Program-made: the position numbers and the translations under genes
NCBI RefSeq assembly: GCF_029946515.1
Contig: NZ_JARZHH010000001.1
Location: 248,001-312,000 of the forward strand
Source of the DNA: Polyangium sp. 6x1
GTDB taxonomy: Bacteria; Myxococcota_A; Polyangia; Polyangiales; Polyangiaceae
Reading direction: 5' to 3'
Length of the DNA stretch: 64,000 nucleotides
The notes under the pieces: generated by a model
What the model saw: the letters and a program-made list of their open reading frames with translations, nothing else
Told to the model about the DNA's origin: nothing
The model's database searches: none
In this document: one piece after another, positions 23,971 to 32,604 of the stretch
How the letters are laid out: the number at the start of each line of letters is the position of its first letter
Numbering within the stretch: position 1 is the stretch's first letter

Positions 23971-26796
23971 ATGTCCACCGATCTCCACACGCGGGAGCTC
24001 CATGGCTCCGGGCTCGATCACGCCATGAGCACGGCGGCGCCACGTCGCCGCAACAAGACCTGGCTCACCCTCGCGGCCGCCCTTTCGGGCGCGATGTTGC
24101 AAGTGAGCCCTGCCAGTGCGGCGTCCTATACACTCTTTGAAAGCGGCCAGGTCCGGCCTCTCGCGCTCTCGCCAAACGGTCAGCGTCTATACGCCGTGAA
24201 CACCCCCGACAATCGGCTCGAGGTGTTCCATGTCACGACCTCGGGGCTCTTGCATATTGGGTCGGTCACGGTCGGACTCGAGCCTGTCGCCGTCGCGGCG
24301 CGAAATGACAGCGAAGTCTGGGTGGTCAATCATCTCTCCGACAGCGTGAGTGTGGTGGACGTCTCCGCCCCCTTTGCGCCGCGCGTCGTCCGGACGCTGC
24401 TCGTCGGCGATGAGCCGCGCGACATTGTGTTCGGCGGCCCGAGCCGCAGCCGCGCGTTCATTACCACGGCGCACCGCGGCCAAAACGCTCCTTTTGATCC
24501 CCAGCTCACGACGCCCGGCATTGGCCGGGCGGATGTCTGGGTCTTCAACGCTACAAACCTCGGATCGAGCACGCTCGGAGGGGTCCCGCTCAACATCATC
24601 AGCCTGTTCACGGACACGCCACGGGCGCTCGCGGTGAGCCCGGACGGGCAACGGGTCTACGCGGCCGGCTTCCACACGGGCAATCGCACCACGAGCATTC
24701 ACAGGAACCTCGTCCTCAAGTATGGCGCGATGCCGCCGCCGCACACCAATGCGGACGGCGACCCCCAGCCGCCGACGGCGCTGATCGTGAAGTACGACGG
24801 CAATCACTGGGTGGACGAGAGCGGGACCGCGTGGGATCCGGCCGTCAAGCTCTCCCTCCCCGACAAGGACGTGTTCGTCATCGACGCGATGGCCAACCCC
24901 CCCGCGCAGCTCGCAGGGAGCTCGGGCTATTACACGGGTGTGGGCACGGTCCTCTACAACATGATCGTCAACCCCGTGAACGGGAAGGTCTACGTCACGA
25001 ACACCGAGGCGAACAACCTTCAGCGATTCGAGGGTCCGGGAATCTTCGCCGGCTCGACGGTCCGGGGTCACCTGCATGAAGCCCGTGTCTCGGTGCTGTC
25101 GAATGGCACGGTCAAGCCGCGCCACCTCAACAAGCACATCAACTACGCCTCCTGCTGCGCGCCGCTGCCCAACGCCGTGAGCGAAAGCAGCCTGTCGACG
25201 CCCGTCGGGATGGCCATCACCAGCAATGGCTCGAAGCTCTACGTCGCGGCGCTCGGCTCCAGCAAGATCGGCGTCTTCGACACGGCCGCGCTCGAGAACG
25301 ACACGTTCACCCCGAGCGCCTCGAATCAAATCGTCCTCGATGACGGCGACGAGCCCGTCGGCCCGACGGGCCTCGTCCTCCACGAGTCGAAACATCGGCT
25401 CTACGTGCTCACGCGGTTCGACAACTCGATCGCGATCGTCAACACGACGACGAAAGCCGTCGTCGGCCGCGTCCCGCTCTACAACCCCGAGCCTGCGAGC
25501 GTCATAGGCGGCCGGCAATTCCTCTACGACGCTCGATTCAGCTCCGCCAACGGGGAGTCGTCCTGCGCGAGCTGCCACGTCTTCGGCGACATGGATAGCC
25601 TCGCCTGGAACCTCGGCAATCCGGATGGCCCGACAGGCGTCCTGCCGGGGCCGATCGCCAGTCCATTTCCGAAGTTCTTCGCGACGTTCGATGGTTTCTC
25701 CTCGCTCAAGGGGCCAATGACGACGCAGAGCCTGCGCGGAATGGCGAACCATGGCCCCATGCACTGGCGCGGCGATCGCACCGGCGGCAATGACGAGCCG
25801 AGCGCGCAGCCGAACGCCGGGACCTTCGACGAGCGCGCGGCGTTCCGGCAATTCCAGGCCGGGTTTGTCGATCTGCTCGGCCGCAGCGAGCCGATCCCCG
25901 AAGACGACATGGAGTCCTTCGCGGATTTCGCGCTCCAGATGATGTACCCGCCGAACCCGATCCGGAGCCTCGACAACTCGCTCACGCCGGACCAAGAAGC
26001 GGGGCGCGATCATTTCTTCCTGGAGGGTGGGGCCCTCGCCGGCGCTTGCGAGACGTGCCACAGGCTCGACCCGGCCGCGAACGCCGAATTCGGCGAATCC
26101 ATTCCGGGATTCTTCGGCACCGCGGGCGGATACATCGTCAACGAGCAACCCCAGAGCCTGAAGGTCCCGCATCTGCGCAACCTGTACCAGAAGGTGGGCA
26201 TGTTCGGCATGGACCAGGTGCCAAACATCTTCGCCAAGGACAACCAGCACATGGGCGACCAGGTGCGCGGATTCGGCTTCACGAACGACGGGTCCGAGGA
26301 CACGGTCTTCCGCTTCATGAACTCACGCGGGTTCGATAATCTGACGTCGTTCCCCGCGAGCCCCCCCGTTTCTCCGAACGGCTTCGACGAGAGCCCTCCG
26401 GGGGCAGGCGACCCGGTGCGCAGGCAGGTCGAGCAATTCCTCTTGGCATTCGACAGCAACCTGGCGCCGATCGTCGGTCAGCAGGTCACCGTCACGAACC
26501 ACAACAGCGCCGCCGCGAAGGTGCGCCTCGATCTTCTCGTTGCACGCGCCGAGGTCGGCGAATGCGATCTCGTCGGAAAGACCCGCTTCGCGCTGCACGA
26601 GGTCGGCTTCCTGTATGTGGGCGCGAACGAGTTCACGTCGAGCTACCAGTCGTTCGGAACGGTTTCAAAGACCGCGCTGCTCAACCTGGCGCAATTCTTC
26701 CAGCGCGAGCTGACCTTCACGTGCGTGCCCCCCGGGACCGGCGAGCGAATCGGTCTCGACCGGGACGAGGACGGCATCCGGGACGGCGACGAATGA
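23971..26796 (+). CDS. Secreted beta-propeller di-heme cytochrome c protein
   Basis: A 941-residue exported protein. The ATG at 23971 has AAAGGGGAG just upstream; a second ATG at 24025 (MSTAAPRRRNKTW) starts a cleaner signal peptide ending in ASA and is an alternative. The first 500 residues are YVTN/YncE-type propeller repeats (LALSPNGQRLYAVNT, DSVSVVDVSAP, LAVSPDGQRVYAAG, KVYVTNTEANN, KLYVAALGSSKIGVFD, RLYVLTRFDNSIAIV). Two c-type heme sites follow: CASCH (residues 532-536) and CETCH (693-697). A Ca-binding-like tail (DRDEDGIRDGDE) ends the protein. The layout resembles MauG/cytochrome c peroxidase-type proteins fused to a propeller. Likely a periplasmic or surface redox enzyme; the substrate cannot be read. 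Confidence 0.8.
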   Translation: MSTDLHTRELHGSGLDHAMSTAAPRRRNKTWLTLAAALSGAMLQVSPASAASYTLFESGQVRPLALSPNGQRLYAVNTPDNRLEVFHVTTSGLLHIGSVTVGLEPVAVAARNDSEVWVVNHLSDSVSVVDVSAPFAPRVVRTLLVGDEPRDIVFGGPSRSRAFITTAHRGQNAPFDPQLTTPGIGRADVWVFNATNLGSSTLGGVPLNIISLFTDTPRALAVSPDGQRVYAAGFHTGNRTTSIHRNLVLKYGAMPPPHTNADGDPQPPTALIVKYDGNHWVDESGTAWDPAVKLSLPDKDVFVIDAMANPPAQLAGSSGYYTGVGTVLYNMIVNPVNGKVYVTNTEANNLQRFEGPGIFAGSTVRGHLHEARVSVLSNGTVKPRHLNKHINYASCCAPLPNAVSESSLSTPVGMAITSNGSKLYVAALGSSKIGVFDTAALENDTFTPSASNQIVLDDGDEPVGPTGLVLHESKHRLYVLTRFDNSIAIVNTTTKAVVGRVPLYNPEPASVIGGRQFLYDARFSSANGESSCASCHVFGDMDSLAWNLGNPDGPTGVLPGPIASPFPKFFATFDGFSSLKGPMTTQSLRGMANHGPMHWRGDRTGGNDEPSAQPNAGTFDERAAFRQFQAGFVDLLGRSEPIPEDDMESFADFALQMMYPPNPIRSLDNSLTPDQEAGRDHFFLEGGALAGACETCHRLDPAANAEFGESIPGFFGTAGGYIVNEQPQSLKVPHLRNLYQKVGMFGMDQVPNIFAKDNQHMGDQVRGFGFTNDGSEDTVFRFMNSRGFDNLTSFPASPPVSPNGFDESPPGAGDPVRRQVEQFLLAFDSNLAPIVGQQVTVTNHNSAAAKVRLDLLVARAEVGECDLVGKTRFALHEVGFLYVGANEFTSSYQSFGTVSKTALLNLAQFFQRELTFTCVPPGTGERIGLDRDEDGIRDGDE

Positions 26797-26893
26797 TCCC
26801 GCGCGCTGCCGGAAAGCACGGCCCCACGCCTTCGCGGTCCTGAGGACCCTTCGCTCGTGGCGGCCCTTCGCCGCGATGCAATTCACCGATGGC

Positions 26894-28780
26894 TCATCCC
26901 GTCTCCGAGAGCTCGTCGAGCAACTGGCGCGCGAGCTCGGCGAGGCGATCGGCATGATCGCGGATCGCGCGTACGATCCGCGCTTCGGGCGGGGCACTGG
27001 GGCGCTGGAAGAAGGGCTCCGTCGGATCGAGCGGCTCATACTCGGATGCAGATAGAAGGGGGTCGCGCGCTCCACAGCGCGTCGCGTGCTCCGTCGGGCC
27101 CCCGTCGTACGCGATTGCGGCGACCTCGCACCGCATCTCCAGCCAGCGCACCTCGGCGCGTGTGTAGGGCACGACGGTGAGCGTGCCGAATGCGCCCGCG
27201 GGATCGCCCTCCACGTCGATGAGCACGCTGACCGTCACCGGCGCGCGCGGCGAGGGCATCGTCAGTGTGAGCGAGGGGCCGTCGAGCGGCCCGGTCTCGC
27301 CTCCGGAGGCCGACCAGCGATACGTGAGCGCGCGCCCCGGCGGCAAGGAGCTCGTATCGATGTAAAACGTGCCTGCCTCGCCCTCGATGGCGACGGGACG
27401 GCCGCACCGGGTCGGGAAGGAGCCGCTGATGCGTACCGACGCAGCGCCGAGCCTGTCGAGGACATTGCGCGTGATGCATTCGACCGCCGGCTCGCCCGCG
27501 TCGAGCACGCGCGGCCAGTCGACCGTGGCTGCACTGAAGACGATCCCGCGACGTGCATGAAGGCCCATCGTCGCAGCCGCGAGGGGGCCGCGACTCGCGC
27601 CCTCCCAGCCCGCAACCGAGGCCGTGGCGAGGATGTCGAAATCGAGCGGTGTGCCATCCTCGCCCGTCGGCATCGGCACGCCCGCGGGGCCTTCGGTGAA
27701 CACGGCGCCGTCGGCCTCGTAGCCGACGACGGCCTCGCGCTCGCCGAATACGGAGCCGTCGTCGAGCCCGGTGCCCTCGAAGACCCAGTGTCGCGCGCGC
27801 CGGACCGTGTAGCCGCCGTTCGACGGCCGCGGTCCATTCCATTGCCCGCCCGCGCCGGCGTAGCCCACGCCGGTGAGAACATTCTCGGGAAGGATACGGC
27901 GCCATAGATCGCAGGGAAGGCGCTCCCCGGGGGCCCGCCTCTTGTCGACCGTGATCGCGGCTCCGCCGTCCTCGACGCTGACGCGCCAGTAGCAAACGTT
28001 GCCGCTGAAGAAAGCGACGTTGCCGCCGCGATTCACGAAGGCCTGGATGTGCTCGCGCATCGCCGCGCTCCAGTATTCGTCGTGACCGACGCTCAGGAGG
28101 AGCCGATAGGCCGAGAGGAGGCCTCGATCTTCGTGGATGTCGAGATCGGTCGCGTAATCGACGTCGTAGCCGTTCGCCTCGAGCCAGCGGATGAATTTGG
28201 CGTCCCAGTGCTCGAACACCTGTCGAGGCGACGCCAGGTCGTAGACGTCGACGGCGAACGCGTCCCACGGCGTGCCACCCGTGCCGTTGCCGGGCCTGTG
28301 CAGCGTGACCTTGCGGCCGGGCCAGGTGTAAAGGCTTCCCCTGGGCTCGCCCTCCGCGTTGTACGCGCAATACGTGAAGAGAGGGATCTTGTAAAGGATG
28401 CGCGCGGAAGAGCCGGGCGTCAGGTTTTTCACGACGAAGAGCGCCTTGGCCTCGCGCCCGTCGGCGCTCGAGCGATCGAGCTTTTGGCATGCGCGTTCGC
28501 GGCCGTGGCCATCGCCCTCGATGAACATCGCGACATGAGCGCCGGTCCGGAAGCTCTGGGGGATCTGAAATGGGTGGCCCCGCCAGGCCCTCGCCCCATC
28601 GTCGTAGGGCGCGAGCCGTGGAAAGCGCTCTCCCGCGATCCAGTCGGTTTCGGCCACGCGCTCGAGCGTGGCGCCCTGCCGGTAAAGCTCGATCCGGAAC
28701 TCGGGGGCATCGGTGGAGACATGAAAACGAATCGTTTGTCCCGGAAATACGCTCGCGGCGCTGGGGTAGCCGAGGATCAT
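26894..28780 (-). CDS. N,N-dimethylformamidase beta-subunit-like protein
   Basis: A 628-residue protein whose main part fits the DMFA2-like family: GYPSAASVFPGQTIRFHVST near the start, TLERVAETDWIAGERFP, YKIPLFTYCAYNAEGEPRGS and HWDAKFIRWLEANGYDVDY. It also has DLDIHEDRGLLSAYRLLLSVGHDEYWS, GGNVAFFSGNVCYWR and FDILATAS. In the characterised enzyme this subunit carries a mononuclear iron site; I cannot place the ligands here with certainty. The last 170 residues add an Ig-like domain (ISGSFPTRC...LTYRWSASGGE...VTVSVLIDVEGD) and a C-terminal helix. No signal peptide is seen. The ATG at 28780 is the only reasonable start. Confidence 0.7.
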   Translation of the reverse strand: MILGYPSAASVFPGQTIRFHVSTDAPEFRIELYRQGATLERVAETDWIAGERFPRLAPYDDGARAWRGHPFQIPQSFRTGAHVAMFIEGDGHGRERACQKLDRSSADGREAKALFVVKNLTPGSSARILYKIPLFTYCAYNAEGEPRGSLYTWPGRKVTLHRPGNGTGGTPWDAFAVDVYDLASPRQVFEHWDAKFIRWLEANGYDVDYATDLDIHEDRGLLSAYRLLLSVGHDEYWSAAMREHIQAFVNRGGNVAFFSGNVCYWRVSVEDGGAAITVDKRRAPGERLPCDLWRRILPENVLTGVGYAGAGGQWNGPRPSNGGYTVRRARHWVFEGTGLDDGSVFGEREAVVGYEADGAVFTEGPAGVPMPTGEDGTPLDFDILATASVAGWEGASRGPLAAATMGLHARRGIVFSAATVDWPRVLDAGEPAVECITRNVLDRLGAASVRISGSFPTRCGRPVAIEGEAGTFYIDTSSLPPGRALTYRWSASGGETGPLDGPSLTLTMPSPRAPVTVSVLIDVEGDPAGAFGTLTVVPYTRAEVRWLEMRCEVAAIAYDGGPTEHATRCGARDPLLSASEYEPLDPTEPFFQRPSAPPEARIVRAIRDHADRLAELARQLLDELSETG

Positions 28781-29193
28781 GCCGGGCTCGTGAGGCCAGC
28801 AAGCCGCTCACGCAACTGGCCGTCACCGTCATCGACCACGCCGGCGACCGCCGCACCGACACCCACCGCTGCATGCGGACAAGCCGAATACGCCGAAGAG
28901 CGTGGAGGGCGCGAACTCTCCCACCAGAGACGGGCTCGACGTGGCCCCCGGATTCAATGCACACGAAAGAATTCATCGCAGCCACAATGTCCTGAACGCG
29001 GAAGTTTTCACGACTATCGCTTTCACCAGCGACGCAATCGTGCTGCGGGCTGGCCGCTCCCATGGGCGCACACCAAGGTGAGCGATTCTTATCGTTTGTG
29101 CACGTACGGCTTTGGCGTGTTCGATGCCGGGATCCGGCGCTCGTTCGCACGCACGGGGCTGCTTGCGCGGTCGCTGTCCGCGGTGGAGCAGAA
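28781..29193. other. Intergenic region before the RiPP-like operon
   Basis: 413 bp between the divergent DMFase-like gene and the operon starting at 29194. It should contain both promoters. I see no convincing gene, only frames left open by GC bias, and no clear -35/-10 pair. Confidence 0.4.
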
Positions 29194-29790
29194 ATGAGAC
29201 ACGCAAACACCGAGCCTTTCGCGCGCGAGGAGACGCTCGCTTCCCGCGGCTCCCGGCCAATGTCCCCGCTCGAGGGGAAGCTTTCGTCGCTCGACGAGGT
29301 CCTCGCCTACAGGAACCGCGACGTCGTCCAGCGCTTTCTCGATTCGTATCCCATCGATCCGGCGGACGCCGAAGAGATCTTCATCGAAATGAAGCGATGG
29401 CTCTGGTTGACGGGACATCAACCCATGCTCCGCAGCCGCAGGCAGCTCGTCGTGACCCGGCCGATGGCCGCGCTCGACGAGATGTGGCACTGCTTCGTCC
29501 TGTTCACGCAGGATTACGCGGATTTCTGCTCTCGCTTCTTCGGTCGATTCATCCACCACCAGCCCGTGACCCTGGCCGAGAAGGCACGCACGCGAAGGCG
29601 CCTGCAGAAGGATCCGGAGGGATTCGCCCGCGCCATGGCTCGGCAAATGGAGTGGCAATACGGGCTCATCGCGGAGCACCTCGGGGAGGATACGCTCCGC
29701 AAGTGGTACATCGAGCTACCCTCGAAATATCCACTGGAAACGTTGCAGCGGCTGAATGCGCAGTCCGCTGTGGCTGGTCGGCACGGTTGA
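29194..29790 (+). CDS. WH..FC..HH (glycine-rich-domain-protein-like) family protein, putative RiPP-associated
   Basis: A 198-residue soluble protein starting at ATG 29194, with GGAG eight bases upstream. The core motif is LDEMWHCFVLFTQDYADFC, followed by FFGRFIHHQP. I associate WH-x2-(I/V)-L-x-T-x2-Y-x2-FC with glycine-rich-domain-containing (GRDP/DUF1399-like) proteins, whose bacterial members are uncharacterised. The invariant His, Cys and HH residues could bind a metal. Its stop codon overlaps the Shine-Dalgarno of the 52-residue peptide gene 11 bp downstream, so the two are coupled. The context suggests a maturation or binding partner of that peptide; this is inference. Confidence 0.7.
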   Translation: MRHANTEPFAREETLASRGSRPMSPLEGKLSSLDEVLAYRNRDVVQRFLDSYPIDPADAEEIFIEMKRWLWLTGHQPMLRSRRQLVVTRPMAALDEMWHCFVLFTQDYADFCSRFFGRFIHHQPVTLAEKARTRRRLQKDPEGFARAMARQMEWQYGLIAEHLGEDTLRKWYIELPSKYPLETLQRLNAQSAVAGRHG

Positions 29791-29801
29791 AGGAGACGAT
29801 C

Positions 29802-29960
29802 ATGAAGAAGAAGAGCAAGGTGATCACGAAGAAGGCCGCGAAGAAGGCGGTGGTGAACAGCGCGCTCATCCAGTCGCTCGTGAAGAAGGACCTCGAGAGC
29901 CTCGCGTCCGGCGACTCCGCCGTGTGTAGTGGTCCCGTCTGCATCACCAACTGCAAGTAA
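29802..29960 (+). CDS. 52-residue Cys-rich peptide, putative RiPP precursor
   Basis: Starts at ATG 29802 with AAGGAG (29790-29795) six bases upstream; the SD overlaps the previous gene's stop. Residues 1-15 are lysine-rich, 16-36 form an amphipathic helix (VVNSALIQSLVKKDLESLAS), and the end is GDSAVCSGPVCITNCK with cysteines 42, 47 and 51. A charged helical leader with a short Cys/Thr/Ser C-terminus is the usual shape of a ribosomally made, modified peptide. A strong hairpin follows 17 bases after the stop, then a methyltransferase gene. A structural or DNA-binding peptide is the alternative. Confidence 0.65.
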   Translation: MKKKSKVITKKAAKKAVVNSALIQSLVKKDLESLASGDSAVCSGPVCITNCK

Positions 29961-29977
29961 ACCAAGGCACCCCCATC

Positions 29978-30008
29978 GAGCGGCCCTCGGGTCCCCCGGG
30001 GGCCGCTC
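29978..30008 (+). terminator. Hairpin after the peptide gene (putative attenuator)
   Basis: A perfect 9-bp stem (GAGCGGCCC / GGGCCGCTC), extended by a G-T and a C-G pair, lies between the peptide stop and the methyltransferase start. No T-run follows. Partial termination here would give more peptide than enzyme mRNA, a common arrangement for precursor peptides. Confidence 0.55.
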
Positions 30009-30046
30009 CCCTGACAGGCCGGACGCGCCCGGACGAGGACGCCACC

Positions 30047-30868
30047 ATGGATGCGACAGCGCTGATTCGCGATACATACGACAAAGTGGCTCCGACCTAC
30101 GATCGGGACGAGAACGATCAGGTGCTCCGCCGTCGGCTCTACTGGTTCGTGTATGAGAGCCTCACGTGGAATGCGGTGGCCGCTATCCTTCCCGAGGGCC
30201 GGAGCCTGCGCGTCCTCGACGCCGGAGGCGGGAGCGGCAAGTTCGCCGCGCTCTTCGCCGAGCGTGATCATCACGTCACGGTGCTCGATCTCTCGCCTGG
30301 AATGATCGAGCAGGCCAAAGCCCGCTTCGCACAGCGAGGGCTGCTCGCGCGCGGCGCCTTCGAGGTGGGGACCATCGTCTCCTTGCCTTTCGCCGATGGC
30401 GCATTCGATCTGGTGTTCTGTGAAGGCGATCCGGTCTCGTACTGCACCACCCGATATCGAGAGGCCATCGCAGAGCTATGCCGGGTGGCGGTCCCAGGTG
30501 CTTACGTGGTCCTGGGGGTCGACAATCGGCAGTCTTATTTCACGGACGCCCTGAGGTCCGGAAACAAGGCGGAGGCCATGTCGATCCTGCTCACCGGGCG
30601 GGCGACCTGTCCCTACGGGCTGCCCACCCACGCCTTCACGATTCCCGAGCTCGAGGAGGCGGTGGACGCGGCCGGCGCCGACGTGGTCGAGATTTTCGGC
30701 AAGCCGGTGCTCTTTCGCGAGGTGGTGGAGGCCCTCGCGTCGGCGCGCGGGCCCGACTTCGATCCTTGGGATGCACGCCACGAGATCCTCGCATTGCAAG
30801 AGCGAATCGCGCACGAGGGGTATGCGACCGCGGGCGGCCACCTCCAGGTGATGGCGCGCCGTCGCTGA
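30047..30868 (+). CDS. Class I SAM-dependent methyltransferase
   Basis: A 273-residue methyltransferase. Start ATG 30047 (MDATALIRDTYDKVAPTYD). Motif I is VLDAGGGSGKFAALFAE (about 55-71), the acidic end of strand 2 is VTVLDLSPGMIEQAK, and motif post-I is FEVGTIVSLPFADGAFDLVFCEGDPVSY. The C-terminal part (FTIPELEEAVDAAGADVVEIFG) is the usual substrate-side lid. It lies 86 bp downstream of the Cys-rich peptide gene, separated by the hairpin, in the same direction. It may methylate that peptide; a small-molecule or quinone substrate is equally possible from the sequence. Confidence 0.85.
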   Translation: MDATALIRDTYDKVAPTYDRDENDQVLRRRLYWFVYESLTWNAVAAILPEGRSLRVLDAGGGSGKFAALFAERDHHVTVLDLSPGMIEQAKARFAQRGLLARGAFEVGTIVSLPFADGAFDLVFCEGDPVSYCTTRYREAIAELCRVAVPGAYVVLGVDNRQSYFTDALRSGNKAEAMSILLTGRATCPYGLPTHAFTIPELEEAVDAAGADVVEIFGKPVLFREVVEALASARGPDFDPWDARHEILALQERIAHEGYATAGGHLQVMARRR

Positions 30869-31031
30869 TCTCTCGACGGCGGAACAGAGACCGCAACGCC
30901 GCCCCTGGTGGGTGTTTCCCGCGGATTCTTCGGGCCCGCGCGCCCTTTCTCCTGGACGCCCACCGTGCGAGCGCTCTACCGTGCACCGGACGGAGGGACA
31001 AAGCCGCCCTCGTCGGGGGGGTGATTCCATC

Positions 31032-32555
31032 ATGGCCAGGAACCGGGGCGCACTTTTGTCGAGCGTCTACGACCGGGAGTTCCCGGACGTCAAAGGCCTG
31101 GACGCGCTGGCCCGAGCCGTCCAGCAACGCGCCATCGCTCAGCGCAAGTGGTCGTCCGAGGGGCTCCTCGCGTCGCTCGCGCATATCGCGAGCTACGACG
31201 ACGCCACGTTCGACGACATCGTGATCGACCCCGGGTTCGTCGACGCCCTCGCCGAGGGGACAGAGGCGCGAGACCGGGACATCGTCGCGGAGGCGAGCGT
31301 GGAGCTCCGGCGATGGCTCGACGATGGTGACGGCGGCAAACGACAGCGCGCGCTTTACACGCTCGTTCGGTTCGTCGGCCCCACGTCGGAGCTCGTCGCG
31401 AGCGGGCTCGCCGGCCCCCCCGAGGACCAGCTCGCGGTGATTCACGCGCTCGCAAACGGCGTCCGCTTCCCGGTGCTGCCCGCGGAGCTCCTGCCGCTGC
31501 TCCGACCTCTGCTATCGCCCGCGGCCGTGAAGCGGCGCGCCGACGGAGACGTGGCGGATTGGCGGGACTCCGAGCGCATCGTGCGACTTTTCCTCCGGAT
31601 CGAATCGAGAGCTGGGTCGGACGAGGTCCACGCCGTATTCCTCGACGCGCTGGAGGTCGACGAATTCCGGCCGCTCCTCCACCGGCAGCTCGCGCGAGGC
31701 GAGCTCTCCGACCTTCGAATGCCCGCCTCTCCTGTGGTCCGAGGCCGATTCGAGCGCGGAGCGGCCATCCTCGAAAAAGCTCGCAAGGCCGGCCTACCGA
31801 ATCGCGTCGAAATCGTGGTGCTCGGGCTCCTCGCCGCGCTCGTGCGACGCGACGAGGCCCTCGCTCGCCGAACGGTCTCCATTTTCGATTTGATCGGAAG
31901 CACGACGTCGCCCGAGACGTTGGTCCCTTTCGTCGAGCTCCTCACGGGCTCGATCGATCTGCTCGGGCCGGACGAGCTCCTGAAGCTCGCGGCATTCATG
32001 ACGTGGGATCCCGAGGAGCGGCTGCCCGCGGCCGCGGCCGCGTGGGTGCGCCTCGAGCCTGCGAAGGCGAAGGAGCTCGCGCAGCGCTTTCACGAGGGGG
32101 ACCGGGCCCGCGTCGAGAGGCGCTGGCTCGCCGCCGCCCGCGCGCACATGGCCTGGCCAGGCCGCAAGCCCGAGATTGCCGCGCTCATCCCCGAGACGGC
32201 GCTCGCCGCGGCGCTGGGAGATGCTCCGAGCGCGATCGCCCGGCCCATTCTGGAGAGCCTCCTCCGCAAAGCGCGGAACGGCGCCGAGCTGATGTTCGCC
32301 GTCTCGGTCGCTTCGGAGCGCCGCGAACGCGACGTCCTCCGCGCGGTGCTGGAAAAGCTCCGAGACACGCCGTTCCGCGTCGACGTTAAGCTCGAGCGCC
32401 TGCTCGTCCCGCTCATGGGGCCGGAGAACGAAGACGAGGTGCGAGACGAGATTGCCGGGGAAAACCCTTTTCGCGACCGGCGCGAAGCATTGGCGCGGGC
32501 CCTCGCCGCGGCCCTCGCGCAGCCCACCTCCCGAGGGACCTCCGCGTCTTCATGA
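31032..32555 (+). CDS. HEAT/ARM-like helical-repeat protein
   Basis: A 507-residue cytoplasmic protein of alpha-helical repeats. ATG 31032 (MARNRGALLSSVYDREF) is chosen because the frame upstream is Pro/Arg-rich filler. Repeats of roughly 40 residues rich in Leu, Ala, Glu and Arg run throughout (VLPAELLPLLRPLLSPAAV, RVEIVVLGLLAALVRRDEALARRTV, PETLVPFVELLTGSIDLLGPDELLKLAAFM). No catalytic motif is seen. Such proteins usually scaffold other proteins. It begins 163 bp after the methyltransferase and might be on the same transcript, but the gap argues for its own promoter. Confidence 0.6.
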   Translation: MARNRGALLSSVYDREFPDVKGLDALARAVQQRAIAQRKWSSEGLLASLAHIASYDDATFDDIVIDPGFVDALAEGTEARDRDIVAEASVELRRWLDDGDGGKRQRALYTLVRFVGPTSELVASGLAGPPEDQLAVIHALANGVRFPVLPAELLPLLRPLLSPAAVKRRADGDVADWRDSERIVRLFLRIESRAGSDEVHAVFLDALEVDEFRPLLHRQLARGELSDLRMPASPVVRGRFERGAAILEKARKAGLPNRVEIVVLGLLAALVRRDEALARRTVSIFDLIGSTTSPETLVPFVELLTGSIDLLGPDELLKLAAFMTWDPEERLPAAAAAWVRLEPAKAKELAQRFHEGDRARVERRWLAAARAHMAWPGRKPEIAALIPETALAAALGDAPSAIARPILESLLRKARNGAELMFAVSVASERRERDVLRAVLEKLRDTPFRVDVKLERLLVPLMGPENEDEVRDEIAGENPFRDRREALARALAAALAQPTSRGTSASS

Positions 32556-32604
32556 GGCTCGCGCGGCCCTACGAAACCCCGGGTATGCTACGAGGAGGAA
32601 TGTG

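Noticed and set aside
26836..26848. GGTCC-TGA-GGACC inverted repeat between the di-heme and DMFase-like genes
   Set aside because: Only five base pairs with a three-base loop and no extension; too weak to call a terminator.
28781..29193. Short frames in the region before the RiPP-like operon, including one ending with the DMFase-like ATG
   Set aside because: They have no start signal and change character with frame; GC bias alone explains them.
29802..29960. Peptide read as a lysine-rich nucleoid-type protein
   Set aside because: Only the first 15 residues are lysine-rich; the C-terminal Cys core, gene coupling and hairpin fit a precursor better, though the alternative is not excluded.
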